Shown: in pieces, positions 1 to 5,997 of the stretch
How positions within the stretch are numbered: the first letter of the stretch is position 1
Layout: each line of letters starts with the position of its first letter
Assembly: GCA_934149365.1 (NCBI GenBank)
Contig: CAKPEI010000011.1
Location: forward strand, 1-8,067
Direction: 5' to 3'
Origin: an uncultured Clostridia bacterium
Lineage (GTDB): Bacteria > Bacillota > Clostridia > TANB77 > CAG-465
Length of the DNA stretch: 8,067 nucleotides
The notes under the pieces: generated by a model
The model's database searches: none
Seen by the model: the letters and a program-made list of their open reading frames with translations, nothing else
Told to the model about the DNA's origin: nothing
Translations under genes and position numbers: made by a program

Positions 1-252
1 GTAGAATCTTAATATGCTTTGTATAGCACAAAGTACATTATGATAATTTGGTATCGGTACTACTAGTAAACCAGTTATAGCTACTGGTAAACAAGATAGT
101 ATTACAACTAATGTACTTGATGACTGAGTTATCATTAATAGCAATAATGATAACCCAGCACCAACACTAAACATTATTAAGTCTACTGGTCTAAATATAT
201 TAAATATTAATGTACCTCTTTTAGCATTAGCTGGTACTAAATATCCATTCAC
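1..252 (-). CDS. VirB3/PrgI-like small T4SS membrane protein (3'-truncated by window edge)
   Basis: The first 84 codons of a reading frame that runs off the left edge without a stop. It begins at a GTG (252-250) behind AGGAG with an 11-nt spacer; an in-frame TGA three codons upstream excludes a longer N-terminus. The protein starts NGYLVPANAKRGTL, then has two close hydrophobic segments (about residues 22-42 and 47-66), with PIPNYHN after the second. A short cytosolic N-terminus, a two-helix hairpin and a conserved Pro/Asn turn are the layout of VirB3/PrgI-type proteins, small inner-membrane partners of the VirB4 ATPase. It follows the VirB6-like gene by 30 bp with no terminator, so it is in the same transcript. 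The assignment rests on layout and context, not on a diagnostic motif. A VirB4/TraE-type ATPase would be expected just past the left edge. Confidence 0.6.
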   Translation of the reverse strand, partial: MNGYLVPANAKRGTLIFNIFRPVDLIMFSVGAGLSLLLLMITQSSSTLVVILSCLPVAITGLLVVPIPNYHNVLCAIQSILRFY

Positions 253-282
253 TATATATCACACTCCTTTTTATTTTAAATA

Positions 283-2142
283 TTATATACCCTCTGTAGT
301 ATGTGTATGCGTTGGTGATGCTGGGTTTGCTGGATTATTTTTAATAAATTTAAATTTATCTTCAGTTCTAGCATCATCTGCATATTGTTTTCTAAGACTA
401 TCATGCACTTTTTCCATGCCAGAAAATGCACCACTTTTTGAATTATATAGATCTGATAACGCTGCTGCATTAGAACTGTTATAAGTGACTCCACCATAAG
501 TAAATGAGCTACCACTTTGAACCTGAATTAAACCATCTCTTAATGTTTCAACTTCTTTCTTTGTCTTATCTAAATTCATTTTAGAATTTATGAATTCTTC
601 ATGTTTAAAAATTATTTTGTAGTTTCTTCTAGTAGTTCCATCTAGTGCTTTATCCCAACCTCTTGAACCTGTTCCTGCAGCGGTAAAGCCATGTGAAGTA
701 AATTTTTTTGCAATCTCTACTCCATCATTCCACTTATTGTCTATTTCTCTAACTTCTTTTCTACCTTCAGTAACATTTTTTATAGCTTCTGCACGACCTG
801 GAGTTAATTTATCTAATTTTTGTTGGAACTTGCTTCTTGGTTTAGGCAAATTATATTTTTTTCTATCTATTGCTCCAATGGCAGCTACTGCACCAGCTTT
901 TCCTAGTTTTAATCCCCAACCTAATGGTGAATTATAACCTGTTTTTAATGGTTCTACTACTTGTTTTTTAAAACTCAAGCCATAATCAAATCCTGCAGCA
1001 CCACCAAGTGAGGGGAATATTTCCTTAATTAAATTAGGAACTTTTTTTGCAAAAGTTAATACTGCTATTATCATTATTATACCTACATAAGCAGTTTCCC
1101 AACCACTACTACTCTCACTATTTGCTGACAATAACTTACCAACAAAACCGGTTTCCCAGATATTTTGAATTACAAATATAGCGAAATATATAATTGCGCT
1201 TCTTAAAAAGAAATCTAAAAATGTTGTTAAACATTGCTGACCCCATTTTTTTAATTGTTCATCTCCTTTTGGAGTTATATACATAAGTATTGGAATTGGT
1301 GCTATTATTTGTAGATATGCAAGTTGAATTACTCTTACTCCTACTTGTATTGTAAAAATAATTATTGTATATAAAACTGCCAATCCTGCTACTACTGCTA
1401 TTATTCCTCCAGCATCAAAGTCAACTATATATTCTCCAGATGAATCTTGTTCATTTAAACATTTTGAAGCTGGGGACTCTTTATAGCCTGTTAAGCGGCC
1501 TTTATTTTGGGTAATTTTCTTCTTTAACACGCTTGCATTTTTATGGCTTGCATCCTCCGTAAGCCATTCCTCACATTTTTTTTGAAGGCCTAATGATGGC
1601 GATGCTTCAGGATTCAATCTATAAAATGCAGAAAACACCTCAGCACTAAGTCTTCCGCCAAATGTTGTTGGATTTTCAGGAGTACTATATTTCTCATCAT
1701 AATTACGTCCGTTTGACGAACTCGAACCAAAAATTATTCTTCCAACAACTTGATTTTCTATAAGTAGATTGTTTGCCTTAAATGCCAAATTAAAAATTGT
1801 TGATGTACTTCCTAACAATACTATCGATATAATGATTTTCATTATAATATTACCAGCGCCCTTTTTCTTATCCAACATTGCATCTGGATCGATTATATAT
1901 TGTATAAATGAAAAGGTTACCCTAAATACCATAAACAATCCTATAATTAAAGAAACTCTGCTAAATATTTGTTGCGTATCTTCAATTAGTCTTGCAGTAC
2001 CAAGTTTTTCAAATACATAAAATGTTAAATATATCAACCTATAAATACCGTCACAAATAATGAACATCAAAGTCCGAAATCCATGTTCTATTGCTTTTCC
2101 TATCCCAAATAAATCTATAATTGCTAAATCTATAATTGCCAT
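283..2142 (-). CDS. VirB6/TrbL-like polytopic T4SS channel protein (619 aa)
   Basis: Probable inner-membrane channel component of the secretion system. Hydrophobic segments lie near residues 23-47, 60-82, 98-118, 246-268, 272-290, 305-327 and 351-367. A hydrophilic loop (about 137-244) with two cysteines (C190, C228) separates the first three from the rest. A long soluble C-terminal tail (about 370-619) is basic, then glycine-rich, then probably helical. Many central helices plus a large loop and a cytosolic tail match VirB6/TrbL family architecture, which is poorly conserved in sequence. The ATG at 2142 follows AGAGGTGGG at about 5 nt. The gene starts 12 bp after the stop of the cysteine-rich pilin-fusion gene, so its ribosome site touches that gene's end and translation is likely coupled. 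Oddities are the tandem AIIDLAIIDL at the N-terminus and a His/Thr-rich C-terminus (THTHTTEGI). The T4SS role is likely; the exact family is inferred. Confidence 0.72.
   Translation of the reverse strand: MAIIDLAIIDLFGIGKAIEHGFRTLMFIICDGIYRLIYLTFYVFEKLGTARLIEDTQQIFSRVSLIIGLFMVFRVTFSFIQYIIDPDAMLDKKKGAGNIIMKIIISIVLLGSTSTIFNLAFKANNLLIENQVVGRIIFGSSSSNGRNYDEKYSTPENPTTFGGRLSAEVFSAFYRLNPEASPSLGLQKKCEEWLTEDASHKNASVLKKKITQNKGRLTGYKESPASKCLNEQDSSGEYIVDFDAGGIIAVVAGLAVLYTIIIFTIQVGVRVIQLAYLQIIAPIPILMYITPKGDEQLKKWGQQCLTTFLDFFLRSAIIYFAIFVIQNIWETGFVGKLLSANSESSSGWETAYVGIIMIIAVLTFAKKVPNLIKEIFPSLGGAAGFDYGLSFKKQVVEPLKTGYNSPLGWGLKLGKAGAVAAIGAIDRKKYNLPKPRSKFQQKLDKLTPGRAEAIKNVTEGRKEVREIDNKWNDGVEIAKKFTSHGFTAAGTGSRGWDKALDGTTRRNYKIIFKHEEFINSKMNLDKTKKEVETLRDGLIQVQSGSSFTYGGVTYNSSNAAALSDLYNSKSGAFSGMEKVHDSLRKQYADDARTEDKFKFIKNNPANPASPTHTHTTEGI
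2110..2139 (-). repeat. Perfect 15-bp tandem duplication inside the VirB6-like gene
   Basis: Two back-to-back perfect copies of a 15-bp unit (2110-2124 and 2125-2139). They encode AIIDL twice, directly after the start Met of the 619-aa membrane protein. The unit is in frame, so it lengthens the N-terminus by five residues without disrupting the gene. Perfect identity points to a recent slippage duplication. Confidence 0.9.
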
Positions 2143-2154
2143 ATTCCCACCTCT

Positions 2155-3282
2155 CTATCTTATACAAGTCTCTGGGCTAATCCAACCCCATACACTATTT
2201 GCTAATTTTAATATTAGCTTAATAAATATTGGTGAAAGAAATACTAATATTGCTGCTATTATTCTTCTAAAAAACTTCTCCCTTATTTTCTTCATATTAT
2301 CTTCACCAGATGAGAATGTCGCCTTTGAAAAATCAAGTATTCCGAATACTATTAATAACAACGGAACCATAATTCTTATCCATTTCATAATTTCATTAAT
2401 AAGGTCTATAGTTCCCTTTCCAAATAAATCTTCACAATCATTAATATTTTCTTTCCTATCATTATTTTTTTCTGTGTTAAAATTTGTATCTATCAAATCA
2501 TATTTAATAGAAGAACCAGATTGTGCTTTTTTGTCACTATAAGTAGTTGCAAATAATCTACTATTTTTCTTTTTGCTGCAGTCTCTTGTGCATTTTGTAT
2601 CAACTTTATAAACTCCACTTAAGCAACGCTCTTCACCTAAATAATTATCATATTCTTCATTCAATCTGTCTATAGTTATCTTATTTTCTATTGTTAATTT
2701 GCCTATTTTTACACTTTTTGTTATATCAATATTATTTTCATACATTTTAAAATCACTATTTGTAAAATATATTTCTATTTTATTATTATCACTACCATAT
2801 GTGCATTTTGCTTTCCATTTGCCATCCAAAATTTCATCATCTGTTTGGTTTTTTTCATTTATTACTATTTCACTAGACATATCTACAATTCTATAGACAT
2901 AGCTATCATCTATTTCATTTTGATTATCTATAAGTTTACCATCTGTTTCACTGCAATCATCCGTAATTTTTCCACCTTTACTATTATACTTAATGCAACT
3001 AGGACATTTATTATAATTTTTTCCAGTTTCATAAATTGAAGTGCCTATTTTATCTTTATTTAAAAATATCCAGTTTGTGCTTCTTGATATATTACTTGCG
3101 TTGCTTGGTGCAATGTATAAATTTGCATTTCCATCTTTCGATTGTGTAAATTTTATTCCAGGTTGACTATCTGTTTTATCATATATACATGTTAATTCTG
3201 GAAATGTACTTGCCTCTATTTTATCTATAAATAAAACCATACTAATTACAGTTACCATTGCTAATAATATTTTCTTTTTCAT
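2155..3282 (-). CDS. Secreted cysteine-rich protein with C-terminal T4SS-pilin-like domain (375 aa)
   Basis: I place the start at the ATG at 3282, 8 nt after GGAG; the in-frame GTG at 3291 overlaps that ribosome site. Residues 1-24 form a signal peptide (KKK, hydrophobic core, EAS). Residues about 28-290 form an exported hydrophilic region with cysteines at 32, 93, 96, 110, 160, 220, 231, 235 and 283, plus C373 at the end. Two parts resemble each other: C32-IYD...IKFTQS and C160-TYG...IYFTNS, which suggests duplicated beta-rich modules. The C-terminus has two hydrophobic helices (about 298-318 and 340-363) joined by a charged loop containing SSGED and KK. This region clearly resembles the 107-aa pilin-like protein (VPLLLIVFG, D, KA, SS-ED, R, A-LVF). 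It is probably a membrane-held or pilus-incorporated surface protein. It is the first gene of the operon with the VirB6-like gene. The ectodomain family is not recognised. Confidence 0.7.
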   Translation of the reverse strand: MKKKILLAMVTVISMVLFIDKIEASTFPELTCIYDKTDSQPGIKFTQSKDGNANLYIAPSNASNISRSTNWIFLNKDKIGTSIYETGKNYNKCPSCIKYNSKGGKITDDCSETDGKLIDNQNEIDDSYVYRIVDMSSEIVINEKNQTDDEILDGKWKAKCTYGSDNNKIEIYFTNSDFKMYENNIDITKSVKIGKLTIENKITIDRLNEEYDNYLGEERCLSGVYKVDTKCTRDCSKKKNSRLFATTYSDKKAQSGSSIKYDLIDTNFNTEKNNDRKENINDCEDLFGKGTIDLINEIMKWIRIMVPLLLIVFGILDFSKATFSSGEDNMKKIREKFFRRIIAAILVFLSPIFIKLILKLANSVWGWISPETCIR

Positions 3283-3326
3283 AATCTTCACTCCGTTCGT
3301 TAGACATAAGAATTCACTTTAATTAA

Positions 3327-3335
3327 ATTATAGCA
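3327..3335 (-). promoter_or_regulatory. Extended -10 promoter for the ectodomain-pilin/VirB6 operon
   Basis: On the minus strand TGC-TATAAT is a perfect -10 hexamer with an upstream TGn extension, 45 bp before the ATG at 3282. No good -35 is present at the usual distance, which instead falls in the T-rich side of the preceding terminator. The TGn element may compensate. It lies 9 bp past the U-tract of the metalloprotease-unit terminator. Confidence 0.6.
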
Positions 3336-3343
3336 TAGAAAAA

Positions 3344-3381
3344 CAAAAAAAGAAATCATTTTTTTATGATTTCTTTTATAT
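3344..3381. repeat. 38-bp direct repeat, copy 1 (contains terminator)
   Basis: Identical over 38 bp to 5577-5614 and in the same orientation; the sequences diverge immediately outside on both sides. The two copies bracket the three-gene cassette and its promoter. The identity extends past the hairpin to the flanking C and TATAT, beyond what shared terminator structure alone would require. Confidence 0.9.
3348..3377 (-). terminator. Rho-independent terminator after the metalloprotease gene
   Basis: A perfect 12-bp stem (AAAAGAAATCAT / ATGATTTCTTTT) with a 6-nt loop. On the minus strand it is followed by TTTTTTTGTTTTT. It begins 5 bp after the TAA at 3383 and ends the three-gene unit. The stem is nearly symmetric, so it may also block plus-strand transcripts. 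It is the same sequence as the terminator at 5581-5610. Confidence 0.85.
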
Positions 3382-3382
3382 T

Positions 3383-4399
3383 TTATATAATCATTCCTGT
3401 TGTTCTTTTAAAACTACAAATTTCAGATAATTCATTTAATTTTTTAATCTTTGATAATATAATTTTCAAATTTTCATATAATTTCTTTTTATCATCCATG
3501 TATACCGCTCCTAAGTCGAGATTTTGATAATAATATATTGCTTTTTCATTATAAGCATTTATTAATTCTTCTAAATACGACTTAAACTTCTTATCACATA
3601 ATGAATTTGTAAATTTTTCATTAGGTATTATTATTGATAATAAATTTATAATGAAATTGTTATAAAATATTTTATTTTCTTCAGTTATATGGGTATATAA
3701 TTCGTATACATCTTTTAAACTACCATTCACATTAAAAAAATTTAATAATATTTTATAATCTTGTAAGATTTTAGGATATTTATTAATATATTTAATTGTT
3801 TTCGACATATAAAATGCAAATTTATCTACTGCTATTCCATTTTTATTATAACTTACTTGCATATTATCATTTAAAAACATAAGTGATTTTATAATTAGTT
3901 CTGTGTTTTTCTTTGATTTAGGTCTAACAGTATCATTTGCTTTCATGTATCCTATAAGTGAACTTCTTAGTTCATTTGTTGATGTCTTATAGTTTCTTTT
4001 CAATTCATTAAGAATTGATTTTTTTGTCATGATTCCTAAATTCATTTCATCATATGATATGTTATAATCATACAAATATGATATATATTCTATTAATGTC
4101 ATAAAATGCTCAAATACATAATAATTTTCATCCTTTGTTCTTTCAAAAACTTTAATATGTTCAATTTCATGACATATTGTTATGTATGTATAAAATTTTT
4201 TATCTTCTAATGATAATTTGGAATAATTGCTAGCATTAATAATTATTTTATATTCCGATTTCTTTATATTTGGAATCATATATCCTGAACAATTAATTAT
4301 GCTTATTGGAAGAACTTTTAATGTTACATTATTTAATTTTTCTTTTTCTACTTCAGTATTAAAAACACTTTCACAAAACTCTTTATAATTGATATTCAT
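3383..4399 (-). CDS. Putative cytosolic HEXXH zinc metalloprotease (338 aa)
   Basis: It contains CHEIEHIKVFE with HEIEH at residues 77-81, a zincin signature: two His ligands and the catalytic Glu78. A third ligand could be Glu97 or Glu104 (LIEYISYLYDY), the spacing seen in gluzincins. The preceding IIINASNYSKLSLEDKKFYTYI fits the strand-then-helix approach to such a site. There is no signal peptide or membrane segment, so it is probably cytosolic. Residues about 110-338 look helical and match no family I recognise. The ATG follows AAGGAG at 5 nt. It is the last gene of the three-gene unit, 15 bp after the previous stop. It seems especially AT-rich: a hand count of 3661-3780 gives 20 G+C of 120, against 41 of 120 at 841-960 in the VirB6-like gene. 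A protease of regulators, toxins or restriction factors is possible, but the substrate is unknown. It is not clearly ImmA/IrrE. Confidence 0.6.
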   Translation of the reverse strand: MNINYKEFCESVFNTEVEKEKLNNVTLKVLPISIINCSGYMIPNIKKSEYKIIINASNYSKLSLEDKKFYTYITICHEIEHIKVFERTKDENYYVFEHFMTLIEYISYLYDYNISYDEMNLGIMTKKSILNELKRNYKTSTNELRSSLIGYMKANDTVRPKSKKNTELIIKSLMFLNDNMQVSYNKNGIAVDKFAFYMSKTIKYINKYPKILQDYKILLNFFNVNGSLKDVYELYTHITEENKIFYNNFIINLLSIIIPNEKFTNSLCDKKFKSYLEELINAYNEKAIYYYQNLDLGAVYMDDKKKLYENLKIILSKIKKLNELSEICSFKRTTGMII

Positions 4400-4414
4400 A
4401 AAAACTCCTTGTAT

Positions 4415-4903
4415 TTATTTTGTTAATTTTTTAACTTTAGGATCTTCTTCTATTGATGGTGAAGCTTTTGAATTATTTTCTTCATCTATTATTTCTTCTA
4501 ATACTTTTTGTAAAGCTGTTAAGAATATATATAACTCTTCCCTTGTACTAAATGAATTCATTATATTAATTAATTTTTCTGCTGCTTCTGGGCTTTCTGT
4601 ATATAATGTGGCAGGCATTACATCATTATTATTTATATTACGTAACTTATCATATATCATTTGTGCTCTTTCTTCAGTTAAAGCATAGTCATTACAATCC
4701 TCTGTTCTTACTATCACATCTGGTTCTGGTGCACTACAATCTCCTGAAGTTCCTTCTACTACAGAACTTACTAACCCAAGTGTTAAAGACCCTTTCCAAA
4801 AATTACCATCTCCTATCCCTGTTGTCGTAACTCCTGCTGTATAACCCCCTAATCCAACTGCTGTTGTTGATAATAACCCCTTTATAATATCACTTTTATC
4901 CAT
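4415..4903 (-). CDS. Small hydrophobic/acidic protein of unknown function (162 aa)
   Basis: Not recognised. The N-terminus (about residues 5-50) is apolar and rich in Gly, Ser and Thr, with GxxxG-like spacing (G17, G20, G24, G29, G31, G33). It could form one or two short membrane helices (about 5-26 and 35-50). Two cysteines (C56, C70) flank a Pro/acidic linker. Residues about 75-140 look like two or three soluble helices, and the tail is charged (EEDPKVKKLTK). The ATG lies 5 nt after AGAGAGGTG. It is the middle gene of the three-gene unit, 18 bp after the previous stop and 15 bp before the next start, so co-expression and probable co-function are likely. A glycine-zipper membrane insertion or holin-like role is conceivable but unsupported beyond composition. 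Confidence 0.5.
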   Translation of the reverse strand: MDKSDIIKGLLSTTAVGLGGYTAGVTTTGIGDGNFWKGSLTLGLVSSVVEGTSGDCSAPEPDVIVRTEDCNDYALTEERAQMIYDKLRNINNNDVMPATLYTESPEAAEKLINIMNSFSTREELYIFLTALQKVLEEIIDEENNSKASPSIEEDPKVKKLTK

Positions 4904-4921
4904 TTTTTCACCTCTCTAATT

Positions 4922-5518
4922 TTATTTTTCTTTCTTTTTTATTTTTTTATTCATAGCTATTTCTATTATATCAAATGTTTCAATATGTAATTCATTGTTT
5001 TCACTTTTTATTTTCATGAGATAATTTCTCATTTTTTCAAGTTCTGCTACTAATTCATTTTTATCAATTTCTTTTTGTTCTAGATTTACTTTGATTTTCT
5101 CTTTGTCTATTTCTTCTACTCTTCTTTCTATTCTTTTATTCTTTCTTACCTGTAATTTTTCTTCAAAACAATTAATTTTTAACCAATTATATCTTTGTAA
5201 CATAATACAATAAATATCTTTTATTAACCATAACATTATTGGAACTATTAAAATTAAATTATATCTAAACACAATCATTAATATGATAACTGGTATATCA
5301 AATATTAGATTTTTTGTATGAATTGCACCATTGTAATATAAAAATTTCTTGAAATTATCAACAGATTCCATATCATTACTATTTTTTATATGATAATTGA
5401 TATTTTTCTTTCCATCTTTTCTATGAATTATTTTTTCTAGTTTAAATACAGCTTTTTTAAACAATTTAATTCCTAGTAATTCATATATTTTTACTTCGAA
5501 CTTTTGATTTTTAGACAT
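4922..5518 (-). CDS. CrtO-like two-helix membrane protein with C-terminal coiled coil (198 aa)
   Basis: First gene of the three-gene unit; its ATG follows GAAAGGGG at 7 nt. Residues 8-35 contain YELLGIKLFKK and IHRKD. Two membrane segments follow (about 70-84 and 87-105), ending in LQRYNWLKI (QRYN at 108-111). From memory, this order (Y-x-x-LGIK-x-[WF]-K, then I-H before the membrane, then QRYN-x-x-[RK]) resembles the C-terminal half of CrtO, the glycosyl-4,4'-diaponeurosporenoate acyltransferase family. H67 matches the conserved His, but the acidic residue before it in CrtO is N/G here and the CrtO N-terminal helices are missing, so acyltransferase activity is doubtful. Residues about 118-175 are highly charged with heptad character, a probable cytosolic coiled coil. 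A scaffold or anchor role for the cassette partners is plausible. Confidence 0.55.
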   Translation of the reverse strand: MSKNQKFEVKIYELLGIKLFKKAVFKLEKIIHRKDGKKNINYHIKNSNDMESVDNFKKFLYYNGAIHTKNLIFDIPVIILMIVFRYNLILIVPIMLWLIKDIYCIMLQRYNWLKINCFEEKLQVRKNKRIERRVEEIDKEKIKVNLEQKEIDKNELVAELEKMRNYLMKIKSENNELHIETFDIIEIAMNKKIKKKEK

Positions 5519-5543
5519 TTAGTATCCCCTTTCAATGGTTGTT

Positions 5544-5572
5544 ATTATATGACAAATATTGCCAATTGTCAA
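5544..5572 (-). promoter_or_regulatory. Consensus sigma-A promoter of the three-gene cassette
   Basis: On the minus strand TTGACA, 17 nt, TATAAT: a perfect match to both consensus hexamers at optimal spacing, 26 bp before the ATG at 5518. It begins 8 bp past the stem of the pilin terminator. Such a strong promoter is normally held by a repressor; see the inverted repeat in its spacer. Confidence 0.85.
5550..5571. promoter_or_regulatory. Operator-like inverted repeat in the promoter spacer
   Basis: TGACAA (5550-5555) and TTGTCA (5566-5571) form a perfect 6-bp inverted repeat around 10 nt, with ATTG-x-CAAT symmetry inside that gap. It fills the spacer between -10 and -35 and overlaps the -35 box. 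That is a classic place for a dimeric repressor to block RNA polymerase. No repressor gene is visible in the window. Confidence 0.5.
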
Positions 5573-5576
5573 GGGT

Positions 5577-5614
5577 CAAAAAAAGAAATCATTTTTTTAT
5601 GATTTCTTTTATAT
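5577..5614. repeat. 38-bp direct repeat, copy 2 (contains terminator)
   Basis: Perfect 38-bp copy of 3344-3381 in the same orientation, lying between the 107-aa pilin gene and the cassette promoter. Together the copies delimit a segment of about 2.2 kb holding the three cassette genes. Confidence 0.9.
5581..5610 (-). terminator. Rho-independent terminator after the pilin gene
   Basis: The same 12-bp perfect stem with 6-nt loop as at 3348-3377, starting 8 bp after the TAA of the 107-aa pilin gene and followed on the minus strand by three T before GACCC (a shorter pure T run, extended by the T-rich stem arm). It makes the pilin gene a one-gene transcript. Confidence 0.82.
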
Positions 5615-5618
5615 GTTG

Positions 5619-5942
5619 TTATTTTTTTATTTGTTGCCAACATTTAGCCCATGAACTAGTGTCTGAACCTTCAATACCAATTTTTGTAATTGCTCCCATA
5701 ACAATTTGAACAATCCATACTACACAGAATACAAGTACGGCATATAAAAATCTGTTTAAAAGTGATTTCTTTGCTTTTTTAACTTCATCTTCCTTACTTG
5801 AAATAACTGCTTTACCTAAATCAATTGACCCTAATACGATTAATAATATAGGTACACCAATCCAAATAATATTGATTACTGTTCCAACAACGTTCCATAT
5901 TGGAGCGAATTCTGGATCTGTACAAATGTCTATCATAAACAT
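5619..5942 (-). CDS. VirB2/T4SS-pilin-like protein (107 aa)
   Basis: A short protein with two membrane helices (about residues 19-41 and 65-87) joined by a charged cytosolic loop of the pattern G-S-I-DLGKA-SS-KEDE-KKAKK. This resembles the two-helix pilin subunits of type IV secretion systems (VirB2/TrbC-like, PF18895-type T4SS pilins in Gram-positives). There is no classical signal peptide; a 10-residue acidic N-terminus (C7) precedes the first helix, and C73 and C101 are present. The ATG at 5942 sits 7 nt after AGGAGG, the strongest ribosome site in the window; the second Met is spaced too far from it. With its own promoter and terminator it is expressed alone, as suits a subunit needed in many copies. 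The same domain ends the 375-aa cysteine-rich protein. Pilin assignment is by pattern, and a different small T4SS membrane subunit remains possible. Confidence 0.68.
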   Translation of the reverse strand: MFMIDICTDPEFAPIWNVVGTVINIIWIGVPILLIVLGSIDLGKAVISSKEDEVKKAKKSLLNRFLYAVLVFCVVWIVQIVMGAITKIGIEGSDTSSWAKCWQQIKK

Positions 5943-5968
5943 ATAGTTCCCTCCTTAAATATACTTAT

Positions 5969-5997
5969 ATAATACACTATATTTATAGAAAAGTCAA
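5969..5997 (-). promoter_or_regulatory. Promoter of the pilin gene
   Basis: On the minus strand TTGACT, 17 nt, TATTAT: one mismatch in each hexamer at optimal spacing, 26 bp before the ATG at 5942. Its -35 box lies within the downstream arm of the hairpin at 5987-6013. Confidence 0.78.

Noticed and set aside
276..515. Minus-strand 79-residue frame near the end of the VirB6-like gene
   Set aside because: It overlaps the 619-aa gene in another frame, has no ribosome site and reads as an out-of-frame low-complexity translation.
737..937. Plus-strand open frame antisense to the VirB6-like gene
   Set aside because: It lies wholly inside the 619-aa gene, has no credible ribosome site and its composition mirrors the opposite strand. 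The same holds for plus-strand frames at 1769-2020, 2060-2542, 2699-2896, 2845-3039, 4389-4688, 4606-4830, 6356-6796 and 6914-7153.
3283..3291. GTG at 3291 as start of the cysteine-rich pilin-fusion protein
   Set aside because: The GTG shares its first G with the GGAG ribosome site. The ATG at 3282 is 8 nt away from GGAG and gives a typical MKKK signal-peptide start.
3383..4399. ImmA/IrrE-type repressor protease identity for the HEIEH protein
   Set aside because: Only the HEXXH motif is shared. The usual HELGH-like sequence context, the length and a neighbouring ImmR-type repressor are all absent.
3344..5614. The 38-bp repeats as CRISPR repeats or IS inverted ends
   Set aside because: There are only two copies 2.2 kb apart, in direct orientation, each exactly at a gene end with hairpin and U-tract; no transposase or spacer array is present.
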